A stretch of DNA of 64,000 nt from Bryobacterales bacterium (GTDB lineage Bacteria > Acidobacteriota > Terriglobia > Bryobacterales > Bryobacteraceae): positions 59,917 to 123,916 of the forward strand of contig JADLDI010000078.1 in NCBI GenBank assembly GCA_020846745.1, given 5' to 3'. Each line of letters begins with the position of its first letter. Position 1 is the stretch's first letter. The position numbers were made by a program, and so were the translations under genes. The notes under the pieces are model-generated. The model was not told where the DNA came from and searched no databases. It saw only the letters and a program-made list of their open reading frames with translations. Of the stretch, positions 34,433 to 42,820 are shown piece by piece.

Positions 34433-36934
34433 TCACTTCGCCTCACTCCCGCGCTTCACATAGACAGCCCGAGCCTCGGCATACTGTCCCAGCACGTGCG
34501 CCTTCTCCCGATCGGAGCGCCACCACGGCCATTCCGCCGACATTCTCGTCAACTTATCGATCCATCGGACAAAATACTCGGCGGATTCGCGGTTACGTAT
34601 CTTCTTATCGCCCACATAGACCCGGATCACATTCGTCGCGGCCTGCGGATACTCCCCGTCGAGAGACTTATCCGGTGGGCCCTCGGCGAACAGCGAGAAC
34701 CATGCGCTGTCGGTCACCGGGATGGCTTCGCGCAACGTGCCGCGCTTGCCGGAGGCGTCCATTTTGATCTCGCGCAGCACTTTGCCGTTGGAGTGCAGAT
34801 ACATCTGGTTCAGCGGCGCGATCGATTGTACCGAGGCCTCCACCGTCACCGTGCCTCCGTCCGCGGGCAACCTCAAAACGCTGCCCGGTATGGCGCCGTT
34901 GATGCGAAGACTTAGTATCGGGCCGGTGCTGAAATAGGTGCGTCCCTTCTTCACCGCGTCCAACCAACTGGCGATCGTCAGCGGACCCTCCACCTTCGCA
35001 TACGTGCGCACGCTGCCGATCTGCTTGCCACGGTGCAGGTCTGTAATCGAATCTTCGCCACCGACGGGCGTCAGCACGATGTCGTTGTTGAGCAGGTGAT
35101 GCCAGATACTCATCTGGATCGGGTTGATGTAAGTCCATTCCAGGTTGTCCAGCGTGCCGAGCGCTGCGTCAACCGGCATAGCTTTGGCATGCCCTAAGTC
35201 GATTTCAGCGGGGTCCTTGCTGCCGCTGTAAGGATGTACCTGTGTGATTACGGCTCCTTGCGCACGCGCCTTCCGCATCATATCGGTATTACTTGGATAT
35301 AGGCTTTCGATTCCGGTACCTTCATATCCGGTGGTGAAAGGAGAGATGAGGTGCTCCTTCAGTCCCAAAAACGACAGGTGGCCGAAGAACGGCGGCCGAT
35401 ACTCCTGTCCGACATGCAACCGAACATCCGGCACATTGCGTGAACTCGGATGCTCGCCGCCGCCCGGCACGAAATACTGCTGGTCGAGCACGCGGTTATC
35501 CTTATTGGCAACCTGGGCCATAACCACCCGCAAGTCTTCGCCCTGGGCCATGAAGATCATGTTTTCCGGCGAATTTCGCAGGTTGCCGCCATAGTTCATG
35601 TGTGTGTGCATCGTGCCTGAGTACCAACTCTCGGCGGCGGTGTTTACCATCCGGCGTAGCTTCAGTTCCACTTCAGATGTGGTTCCCGCGGTAACCTGCA
35701 CGTCGGCTAGCGCCGGCCAGTACTCTAATCCACGCATCGCCTTGAGCGAAAGCTTTCCCGGCGGTACGTGAATAGTGAACTCGCCGGCGGTGTGGAAGCA
35801 AGGCTCGCCCGACAGCGGAATCCGCGCATAGGCATCGGTCGGCGGATAAAACTTACCGTCGCCGGCCAGGTCATGCACCCGCGCCGCTACCAATTTCCCG
35901 GTCCCGGTATCGCGCACCCGCACATGCACTTTCCCCATCGGCCGCTTCCACTTATGCTCCTTGATCTTGACCTTCTTGCACCCGCCGCCGTACGTCTCGA
36001 GAATCGCTAACTGCGGCAGTCCCCCTTCGTTTGAGATAAACGCGATTGACTCCCCGTCCGGCGACCAACGAGGCGAGAAGTGGTCAAAGTCCCCGTACGT
36101 CAACTTGTAGAGCGCGCCGCCCTTGACAGGCAGCACATACAAATGGCTAAACTGGTCCGCCCCGCCCGCATGCGACGAATAGACGATGCGCTTCCCGTCA
36201 ATCGATACCTGCGGCCGTGTCCGGAACAGCGTTTGCTCCCGATGGATCCTTACGGCTTTGCTCATCCCGTTCGGCTCAACCGGCATCCGCCAGATATCGC
36301 CCGACCCGAGCGGCACATCGCGATTCGACACAAACACCAGTTCCTTGCCGTCCGGTGTCCAGTCCGGCTGCACGTACATATCCCAGGCGCCGACATACAG
36401 GCGGTCACTCCCGTAGGAGTTATCGTTGGTGAGCGCCATCGGCTCCCCATCCCATTGCCCGTCTTTGAACCCACGCACCTGTATGTGAAAATGGCCCTTC
36501 GGAGCAGTGGTGACGTAGGCAATTCGGCGGCCGTCCGGTGAAAAGGCTGGATCCAGATAAGTAGCCTGATCGTTTGTCAGCAAGCGCGTCTTACCTGTCG
36601 TGACCTCCAATACCGCCAGTTGGATGTTCTTACCTGGCGCCTCGGTCGTGTATACGATCCACTTGCCGTCGCTTGACCAGTGTGGCGACGAATCATACCG
36701 CCCATCGCTGGTCAACTCCGTCGCAATGCCCGTCTTGGGATCGACGTTGAACAGCGACCCTTGCATGCTGACGGTCACTAACTTGCCGTCAGGCGACCAC
36801 GCCGGCGCCCAGGGCGTACTGCTCGGCGCCGGCGGATAGTAGTAGTTGTAAGTGTATTGCGCGGCGGCGTTCCAGATGCCGCCGCATATCGAAAAAAGCG
36901 CGAACGCGAATCGAATCCGGGTTGTAAGTCTCAT
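34433..36934 (-). CDS. secreted PD40 propeller fused to a CehA/McbA-type PHP metallohydrolase
   Basis: A signal peptide (RIRFAFALFSICGGIWNAAAQ) is followed by a TolB-like propeller over residues about 40-320, with blades such as APAWSPDGKLVTVSMQG, DPAFSPDGRRIAYVTT and SPRWSPDGESIAFISN. A linker beta domain comes next. A PHP-type hydrolase then starts near residue 440 with ESWYSGTMHTHMNYGGN, whose HTH supplies metal ligands, and continues through ITQVHPYSGSKDPAEID and VLTPVGGEDSITDLH. CehA and McbA members hydrolyse carbamates and amides. The fusion suggests substrate capture by the propeller and cleavage by the PHP part outside the cytoplasm. The substrate is unknown. Confidence 0.78.
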   Translation of the reverse strand: MRLTTRIRFAFALFSICGGIWNAAAQYTYNYYYPPAPSSTPWAPAWSPDGKLVTVSMQGSLFNVDPKTGIATELTSDGRYDSSPHWSSDGKWIVYTTEAPGKNIQLAVLEVTTGKTRLLTNDQATYLDPAFSPDGRRIAYVTTAPKGHFHIQVRGFKDGQWDGEPMALTNDNSYGSDRLYVGAWDMYVQPDWTPDGKELVFVSNRDVPLGSGDIWRMPVEPNGMSKAVRIHREQTLFRTRPQVSIDGKRIVYSSHAGGADQFSHLYVLPVKGGALYKLTYGDFDHFSPRWSPDGESIAFISNEGGLPQLAILETYGGGCKKVKIKEHKWKRPMGKVHVRVRDTGTGKLVAARVHDLAGDGKFYPPTDAYARIPLSGEPCFHTAGEFTIHVPPGKLSLKAMRGLEYWPALADVQVTAGTTSEVELKLRRMVNTAAESWYSGTMHTHMNYGGNLRNSPENMIFMAQGEDLRVVMAQVANKDNRVLDQQYFVPGGGEHPSSRNVPDVRLHVGQEYRPPFFGHLSFLGLKEHLISPFTTGYEGTGIESLYPSNTDMMRKARAQGAVITQVHPYSGSKDPAEIDLGHAKAMPVDAALGTLDNLEWTYINPIQMSIWHHLLNNDIVLTPVGGEDSITDLHRGKQIGSVRTYAKVEGPLTIASWLDAVKKGRTYFSTGPILSLRINGAIPGSVLRLPADGGTVTVEASVQSIAPLNQMYLHSNGKVLREIKMDASGKRGTLREAIPVTDSAWFSLFAEGPPDKSLDGEYPQAATNVIRVYVGDKKIRNRESAEYFVRWIDKLTRMSAEWPWWRSDREKAHVLGQYAEARAVYVKRGSEAK

Positions 36935-36955
36935 TCCGGCATGGGCCGGCAGTTA

Positions 36956-38173
36956 CTAGGCGAGTGCCGCAAGCAGCCGGTCGACATCCTCCTGGTTGTT
37001 GAAGACAGAAGCAGCAATGCGCATCTTATTACCGAAGCGCATGGCTACGTGTACCTTCGCCTTGTTCAGCTTATCCATCGTTTTCGCAGGGTCTTTGACG
37101 ACAAACGCGCAAATGGGACTCTCGTTCCCCTTGGGCGTAATCGACGGGTACCCGATTGCCGGAAGCTCTTTGTGCAACCGGTCGGTGATCGACCGTGCGT
37201 GGGCGCGGATGTTATCCACCCCTAACGCATGAATGTACTTCAGGCTTTCCTGCGCGGCGATCGCCCCTTCGTACGACGGGTAACTTACTTCATAGCGCCC
37301 CGGACCCGTCACCGGCTTGAACGACACATCTTCGCCGCCCGCATGCGGCTCAGACGTCCACGGCCCGTAGTTGAACTGCACGCCGCCCGAATGTTGTGTC
37401 GGCTTCACCACCGATCCCTGCAAATCTTCACGGACGTAGAAGAACCCGTAGCCCTTCACGCCCATCAGCCACTTGTAGGTGGAACAGGCGGCGAAGTCAA
37501 TCCCCATCGCCTTCACGTCGATCGGAATCGCCCCGGCGCACTGGATCACATCCGCATAGACGTACGCCCCATGCGCATGAGCAATCGCGCTGATCGCCTT
37601 CACATCCTGCAGGTATCCATTCACATTCGAAACCAGCGCCAACGAAACCAGCTTCGTCTTGCGATCGACCGCTTTCTCGATGTCCCGAATATCGGTCACC
37701 CAGTCGCGATTCTTCACAATCCGCACATCCAGGCCCGCCTGCTGCCGCATCTTGTAGTTGTAAAGCGCGGCCGAATAGTGCAGGTCGTTGGTGACGACAT
37801 TGCCGCCGCTCGCCTCTATGTTCATCCCATTCAGCAGATTGCTTTCGCTTTCGATGGTGCTGCGGCAGAAAGCGATTTCGGTCGGCTTGGCGTTGATCAG
37901 TTTGGCGAACAGGTTCTTCGATTCATCGCGAGCCTTCGCCCAATACGGCCACCAGGGGTCGCCCACCTCGTTGGTTTCCCAATCGACGTACCGGTGCAGC
38001 GCCGTGGCCGAGTGTACGCTCAACGGATGGCACGATGCGTTGTCGAAGTAAGCGGAAAGACGGGCGCGCGGGAAGTCGTTCCGCACGGCGCTGAAATCCG
38101 GCCGGCCATCCTTTAACGTGGCGGCGGCCAGCGGTGCTGTTGTGGCAGCGGTGAGAAAGCGGCGTCGATTCAT
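36956..38173 (-). CDS. Tat-exported class V aminotransferase-fold (PLP) enzyme
   Basis: Translation starts at the ATG behind a perfect AAGGAGG. The N-terminus MNRRRFLTAATTAPLAAATL is a twin-arginine signal, which fits a protein that binds PLP before export. The fold is the class V type of SufS, CefD and kynureninase: AYFDNASCHPLSV at the start, CRSTIESESNLLN, the Asp of GAYVYADVIQCAG at residue 208, and the PLP Lys at 234 in STYKWLMGVKGYGFFYV. The end is FGNKMRIAASVFNNQEDVDRLLAAL. It could be an isopenicillin-N-epimerase-like or lyase enzyme. It lies between a receptor gene (10 bases) and a PHP hydrolase gene (21 bases). Confidence 0.85.
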   Translation of the reverse strand: MNRRRFLTAATTAPLAAATLKDGRPDFSAVRNDFPRARLSAYFDNASCHPLSVHSATALHRYVDWETNEVGDPWWPYWAKARDESKNLFAKLINAKPTEIAFCRSTIESESNLLNGMNIEASGGNVVTNDLHYSAALYNYKMRQQAGLDVRIVKNRDWVTDIRDIEKAVDRKTKLVSLALVSNVNGYLQDVKAISAIAHAHGAYVYADVIQCAGAIPIDVKAMGIDFAACSTYKWLMGVKGYGFFYVREDLQGSVVKPTQHSGGVQFNYGPWTSEPHAGGEDVSFKPVTGPGRYEVSYPSYEGAIAAQESLKYIHALGVDNIRAHARSITDRLHKELPAIGYPSITPKGNESPICAFVVKDPAKTMDKLNKAKVHVAMRFGNKMRIAASVFNNQEDVDRLLAALA

Positions 38174-38183
38174 AGGTCCTCCT

Positions 38184-41100
38184 TTAGAAGGCAATCCTCA
38201 TCCAGAACTCCGTTTGCCGGCTGAAATTGGCCTGCCCGGATATCGTACCGAATGCGGCGTTGCCGAATTGGGTGTTGGGCGCCGAAAACACCGGATGGTT
38301 CAGGAAGTTGTACGAGGCCACCCGGAAGTCGAGCTTTACCTTTTCCGTAATGGCGAACGACTTCGCCAGTGTCAGGTTCACATTGTTCATACCCGGGGCG
38401 CGCACGCTGCCGATACGCGGGCTCAGGTTGCCGAATGTAAAGTCGGCCGGCTGTGAGAATGCCGCGGTGTTGAAGTAGCGATTCAGCCGCTCGCCGATAC
38501 TGCCGGTAATGCCGGCCATCGGATCGCCCGCCGCGTTCGGACGCGAGCCGCCGGCGCCCAGCGTATTGCGGCTAAGCGAGAACGCGAGCGGGAACCCCGA
38601 CTGGAAAGTGCTGAACGTAGACATCTGCCAGCCGCCCACTACGGCATCCAGCGCTCGCGACGCCCCACCCAGTAATGCACGGTTCTTGCCCACAGGCAGG
38701 TTCCAGGCCGCCGTTACTGTCAGGCGATGTGTCAGGTCGAAGGGGCTTAACGCCCATTCCGCCCGCCGGTCGTAATTATTCTGCGCGCTGTTCAAATCCG
38801 CCAGGTTCTTCGCCCAGGTGTAACCCACGATCGCGGTTACTCCGTGCGCCATGCGCTTCTGCACCTGCGCCTGCATGGAGTGATACCGGGTGGTGCCGAA
38901 CGCCGGGAACGATCGTGTCACGCTCGTGAACTGCGGATACGGCCGTAGTAACTGGTTCCGCGGAACCGTTGGTCCGGCCAGCGAACCCGTTGTGATAATC
39001 CCATAAAAGGGATTCGGCACCGGCTCCAGCAGCGCCGCTCCCATCGACAGATACTTCGGATCTAACTGGTTGATCTGTTCGGAAGGCACGCCCGCGGCAT
39101 CCAACCCGCCGAAGGTGCCGATGGTCCGGCTGCCGACATAGCCGATCTCGACCAGCATTTGCGACGGCAACTCGCGTTGAATGTTGAACTGCCAGTTATG
39201 AAAACGGGGTGTTCGGTCCGCAGGTTCGACGAACGCGATGGCTTGGCCGATTAGTGTGGAAAGCCCCTGGCTGTTCCCGATCGCAGCTACCCTGCCTTGC
39301 GGAAATGGATTCCGCAGCAAATCGTTCACGGCGATTCCGTCGGTCGAACTAACCCATGGCGTACTGGAATTAAACCCTGTCGGCTGCACGGTTCCCAAAA
39401 CGGGAACGTAACTCAGTGCATACCCGCCGCGGAAGATCGTCTTTGGCGTGACGCTATAGGCGAAACCGATGCGCGGGGCGAAGTTATTATGGTCGGGCTG
39501 ATACATTCCGCGCGGCTGGCCGCCGACGCCGGCATAAATCAAACCACCGGTCAGATTGAGCCCCGAAACTTTCAGCGGGCTCGGCGTTCCGTACGCAAAG
39601 CCACGCGTTGTCCGATCGTACCGTTCGTTTCGAGGACCCTCGTATTCGTAACGCAGGCCCACATTCAGGGTCAGCTTGCGAGTAACTCGATAATCGTCCT
39701 GAACATACAGCCCGTAGTACATGTTCTGCACGGAGACCGCGGTGTTGAAATCCAACTGGCCGGAGCCGTAGCCGAGCAGCATCGACGCCATGCCAAACCC
39801 TGTCGTCGAACCGGGTGTGTCTGCCCGCGGGCCGCCGGTTTGCGCCACGCCGAAGCTGAACGTCCCGGCCGGATTCGGATTGCGGAAGAAACTCCCGCGA
39901 ATCAACCGCGCCTCGCCGCCCGTCTTGATGAGATGTCTTCCGCGCTGGTGCGAGATACTCGCCTGCGACGAGTAAGTATGACCCGGTTCTTCCTGGAAGC
40001 GGCTGCCCGATAAACTCGCGAACTGGTTCACCGATACGGTCGGGAATACCGACCGTTGCAGTAAACTCTTATACCGGTCGGAGAACCCCAGCTTGGTGAC
40101 GTCAAATCCGTCCGACCAAGGGAAGAACCGCTCCACGCCGCCCGCCCAACCCAGCCGCACGTCCAACGTCGTTTGCGGGCTGATCATGTAGGTTTCGTTC
40201 AACCCGATGCCCGAATGCGGGCGCAGGTTCACGTCACGGCCCGCTGTGGCGATTCCGTCGAACTGGTGCGGATACACCAATTTCGCCGTCCCGTAGTTCA
40301 CACGCACAAACGTGTGGTGCTTCGGCGAGAAGTAATGGTCCGTCTTCACCACCAGCATGTTATAGTTACGGGGCCACTTACCCGAGAAGGCAAAGTTGTT
40401 GACCCATGGAGCCGCTGGATTCGGACCAACGCGCGTCGCGTCCGGATAGTAAGTCATGATGTTCTTCCCAACCGGATCCTGCAGCGACGCGGGAATGATG
40501 TTGCCCGGGAACGGATCGCGTGTCGGCGCTCCATTCACCGTCCGCACCGAAAACGGGTTGTAGATCGCTGTCGGAACCTCGCTGAAATCGCCCTGCCGCA
40601 TCTTCGCCGTCGGCACACTCAAAGTGCTGTCGATCGCGTTGCCTTCCCGCGACCCTTCAAAGTTCGTGTAGAAGAAACTGTGGTTCCGGCCATTGAACAG
40701 TTTCGGTATCATGATCGGCGCACCGGCGCTCGCGCCGAACGTGTTCGCCCCGAACGCCGCCAGTTTCTGGCCACGGCCGCGCGCGAAGAATTGGTTCGCA
40801 TCCAGGGCCGCGTTGCGGAACATCTCATACATCGACCCGTGCAGATCGTTGGTGCCCGATTTGATCACCACATTCATGAAGCTGCCGCCGGACCGGCCGT
40901 ATTCCGCCGGCAGCGTGCCGCTCTGCAGCTTGAACTCCGCCACCGATTCCGTCGATGGCACCCATGGCGACAACGCCGCGCCCCGGTTCAAATCCACCGT
41001 ATTGGGCACGCCATCCACCGCCACGTCAATCGCGGCCATCGGTGCGCCGTTCACGCCCGTCAGCATATTGCTGGCTGTATCGTTCGGCCGGATGTCTTCG

Positions 41101-41591
41101 CCGATGCGCGTGCTTATGACACCCGTCGACAGGTTGTACATCAGCAGGCTGCTATGGCCTTTCAGCGGCAGACTCTCGATAATGTCTTTCCTAACCGCCG
41201 TTCCGAGTGCCGAACTGTCCGGCTGAACCAACGAAATTTCCGAAGAAACCGTCACCGTTTCGGCCGGGGTCCCAAGTTCCAGTTGCAGGTCCAACCGTGC
41301 ATCCTGGCTCACGCTCAACGAAATCTTGTCCCGGACCACGGTTTTGAAGCCGGGCGCTGTCAGCGTGACAGAGTAGTTGCCCGGCGGCAGAAACGAAAAT
41401 ATAAAGTGCCCTAAATCATTAGTCACCGCCTGCCGCTCGTTGCCCGTATCGAGGCTGCGCAGCACGGCTGACGCGCCGGAAATCACCGCATTCGAAGGGT
41501 CGGTGACAGTGCCTTGCAGGGTGGCGCGAAACTCCTGCGCCATCAGGACTCCGGTTAACGAGAGTAGCAGAATCAGACGCGGAATCAACAT
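38184..41591 (-). CDS. TonB-dependent outer-membrane receptor, Oar-like
   Basis: The ATG behind AAGGAG gives a signal peptide, MLIPRLILLLSLTGVLMAQ. The carboxypeptidase-regulatory-like domain follows (ATLQGTVTDPSNAVISGASAVL, GHFIFSFLPPGNYSVTLTAPGF). Then come a plug (IIESLPLKGHSSLLMYNLSTG, LQSGTLPAEYGRSGGSFMNVV) and a barrel that ends TEFWMRIAF, the usual aromatic terminus. It has 1135 residues. It heads a minus-strand unit with an exported aminotransferase-fold enzyme and two propeller proteins. The promoter region contains a perfect 27-bp dyad over the -35 box, so expression is probably repressed in the absence of its substrate. Confidence 0.92.
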   Translation of the reverse strand: MLIPRLILLLSLTGVLMAQEFRATLQGTVTDPSNAVISGASAVLRSLDTGNERQAVTNDLGHFIFSFLPPGNYSVTLTAPGFKTVVRDKISLSVSQDARLDLQLELGTPAETVTVSSEISLVQPDSSALGTAVRKDIIESLPLKGHSSLLMYNLSTGVISTRIGEDIRPNDTASNMLTGVNGAPMAAIDVAVDGVPNTVDLNRGAALSPWVPSTESVAEFKLQSGTLPAEYGRSGGSFMNVVIKSGTNDLHGSMYEMFRNAALDANQFFARGRGQKLAAFGANTFGASAGAPIMIPKLFNGRNHSFFYTNFEGSREGNAIDSTLSVPTAKMRQGDFSEVPTAIYNPFSVRTVNGAPTRDPFPGNIIPASLQDPVGKNIMTYYPDATRVGPNPAAPWVNNFAFSGKWPRNYNMLVVKTDHYFSPKHHTFVRVNYGTAKLVYPHQFDGIATAGRDVNLRPHSGIGLNETYMISPQTTLDVRLGWAGGVERFFPWSDGFDVTKLGFSDRYKSLLQRSVFPTVSVNQFASLSGSRFQEEPGHTYSSQASISHQRGRHLIKTGGEARLIRGSFFRNPNPAGTFSFGVAQTGGPRADTPGSTTGFGMASMLLGYGSGQLDFNTAVSVQNMYYGLYVQDDYRVTRKLTLNVGLRYEYEGPRNERYDRTTRGFAYGTPSPLKVSGLNLTGGLIYAGVGGQPRGMYQPDHNNFAPRIGFAYSVTPKTIFRGGYALSYVPVLGTVQPTGFNSSTPWVSSTDGIAVNDLLRNPFPQGRVAAIGNSQGLSTLIGQAIAFVEPADRTPRFHNWQFNIQRELPSQMLVEIGYVGSRTIGTFGGLDAAGVPSEQINQLDPKYLSMGAALLEPVPNPFYGIITTGSLAGPTVPRNQLLRPYPQFTSVTRSFPAFGTTRYHSMQAQVQKRMAHGVTAIVGYTWAKNLADLNSAQNNYDRRAEWALSPFDLTHRLTVTAAWNLPVGKNRALLGGASRALDAVVGGWQMSTFSTFQSGFPLAFSLSRNTLGAGGSRPNAAGDPMAGITGSIGERLNRYFNTAAFSQPADFTFGNLSPRIGSVRAPGMNNVNLTLAKSFAITEKVKLDFRVASYNFLNHPVFSAPNTQFGNAAFGTISGQANFSRQTEFWMRIAF

Positions 41592-41669
41592 GGATGCTCC
41601 TTCTCTTCCCACCCCCAATTCCGCTGTCTGGGGGAGGAAAGACTAACCGATAATTCAATGGTTTCGGAG

Positions 41670-41697
41670 TCTATATCACCCCGCCGGACAATGTCAA
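41670..41697 (-). promoter_or_regulatory. sigma70-type promoter of the receptor/aminotransferase unit
   Basis: On the minus strand a perfect TTGACA is followed after 16 bases by TATAGA. The predicted transcript would have about 70 untranslated bases before the receptor ATG. The -35 box lies inside the inverted repeat described next. Confidence 0.6.
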
Positions 41698-41712
41698 GTG
41701 TTCACATTGTCC
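41686..41712. promoter_or_regulatory. perfect 9-bp inverted repeat, candidate operator
   Basis: GGACAATGT and ACATTGTCC are exact reverse complements separated by nine bases, centre to centre 18 bases or nearly two helical turns. This is the spacing expected for a dimeric repressor. The repeat covers the -35 box of the minus-strand receptor promoter and lies about 70 bases before the divergent ABM-domain gene, so both could be controlled. No regulator gene is adjacent, so the protein is unknown. Confidence 0.65.
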
Positions 41713-41782
41713 ACGCGTTGTATACGATGCATGCCCCCCGTTGGCGGCTCTCTCCAGCCTCTCGTGCGATCATCGTCACCGT

Positions 41783-42079
41783 ATGCCCGAACTACTCACG
41801 GTTGTCGCCGAAATGAAGGCGAAAGAAGGCAAAGAGGCGGAGCTTCGCGCAGCCCTGGTCGCCCTGGTCGCGCCCACCCGCCAGGAAGATGGCTGCGTCC
41901 AATACGACCTCCACGAAAAGACCGACGAACCCGGCCGTTTCGTCTTTTACGAAAACTGGGTTTCAGCCGACCATCTTGCCCGCCATAGCGCCTCCACCCA
42001 CATACAGGCATTCCGCGCCGGCGCCGGCGAACTGCTTGGCGAGCCCTCGCGAATCCTCACTTATACCCGCATCGCGTGA
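41783..42079 (+). CDS. antibiotic biosynthesis monooxygenase (ABM) domain protein
   Basis: The 98-residue product starting MPELLTVVAEMKAKEGKE is a single ferredoxin-like ABM domain: ELRAALVALVAPTRQEDGCVQYDLHEKTDEPGR is split by the usual Cys/Tyr segment, then FVFYENWVSADHLARHSAS and HIQAFRAGAGELL. Relatives include YgiN quinol monooxygenase and heme-degrading enzymes. The internal ATG is preferred because the upstream open frame has no similarity. A dyad operator lies upstream, so it may be co-regulated with the divergent receptor operon. Confidence 0.88.
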   Translation: MPELLTVVAEMKAKEGKEAELRAALVALVAPTRQEDGCVQYDLHEKTDEPGRFVFYENWVSADHLARHSASTHIQAFRAGAGELLGEPSRILTYTRIA

Positions 42080-42156
42080 GGTAACTCGCCGCGCACCCGC
42101 GGATTGGTTGCGAATTCTTCGTGTGACTCCCGCTTCCTTCATTGAAAGGAGTCACA

Positions 42157-42732
42157 ATGACAAAAACAAACAAGATTACGAAGACCGGTTTCTGGCGGGC
42201 GAGGATACTGCTGTCCTGCGCAGTACTGTCGTTAGGCTTTGCCGCCGCGAATGAGGCACCGGAGCATATGGCTCACGCCTCGCACGCGCAGGCAGCGTCT
42301 TCCAAACTCATCGAGGTCGTCCGCGAGGCGACCCAACGGTACATGGATGTCAATGCAGCCACCGCTGCCGGTTATCAGCCGGCCTTCGGCTGCATTAGCG
42401 GACCTGACCATGGAGCGATGGGAGTCCACTACATCAACGGCGGCTACGTCATGGACGGTGAGGTCGATGCCGCCAAGCCTGAGGCTCTCATCTACGAACC
42501 AACCAGGAACGGCATGAAACTCGTCGGAGTAGAATTCATCGTCGACGCGGCCACCTGGATGAAAAACCACACCGCTCCCCCGATGCTCGAAGGGCAAGGC
42601 TTCCAATTCGTCAACGCACCCAACCGCTACGGCATCCCTTCTTTCTTCGAACTTCACGTCTGGGCGTGGCGCGACAATCCCAACGGCGCTTTCGTCGACT
42701 GGAACAACCGCGTCAGTTGCGAACACCAGTAA
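42157..42732 (+). CDS. secreted protein of unknown function
   Basis: AAAGGAG lies five bases before the chosen ATG; an earlier start in the same frame has no such signal. The signal peptide (ILLSCAVLSLGFAAA) is followed by a His/Ala-rich linker and a domain beginning KLIEVVREATQRYMDVNAATAAGY. Conserved-looking blocks are FGCISGPDHGAMGVHYINGGYV, in which Cys, His and Asp could bind a metal, FIVDAATWMKNH, and FELHVWAWRDNPNGAFVDWN. A second Cys lies at the end (VSCEHQ), so a disulfide with the first is possible. I cannot name the family. A strong terminator follows. Confidence 0.7.
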   Translation: MTKTNKITKTGFWRARILLSCAVLSLGFAAANEAPEHMAHASHAQAASSKLIEVVREATQRYMDVNAATAAGYQPAFGCISGPDHGAMGVHYINGGYVMDGEVDAAKPEALIYEPTRNGMKLVGVEFIVDAATWMKNHTAPPMLEGQGFQFVNAPNRYGIPSFFELHVWAWRDNPNGAFVDWNNRVSCEHQ

Positions 42733-42759
42733 GTCTTCCCTCCGATCGGTGCAAACCAG

Positions 42760-42785
42760 AAGGCGCAGTGCACCTGCTGCGCCTT
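42760..42785 (+). terminator. rho-independent terminator-like hairpin
   Basis: A perfect 9-bp stem, AAGGCGCAG and CTGCGCCTT, encloses an eight-base loop and is followed by TTCCC. It lies 28 bases after the upstream stop and 36 bases before the end of the convergent gene, so it may serve both strands. The T-tract is short. Confidence 0.7.
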
Positions 42786-42820
42786 TCCCTAACGAGCGGC
42801 GACGCCCATTGGGGGTGCGA

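Noticed and set aside
33484..36934. Possible single gene split by a frameshift into two propeller proteins
   Set aside because: The second protein has its own signal peptide and a start close behind the first stop, and the first has a complete PHP domain at its end. Two genes are more likely.
40173..41414. Long plus-strand ORF (413 codons) across a receptor gene
   Set aside because: It lies wholly antisense to the well-supported TonB-dependent receptor, is very rich in Arg, His and Val, and shows no family pattern. Such shadows are common in GC-rich DNA.
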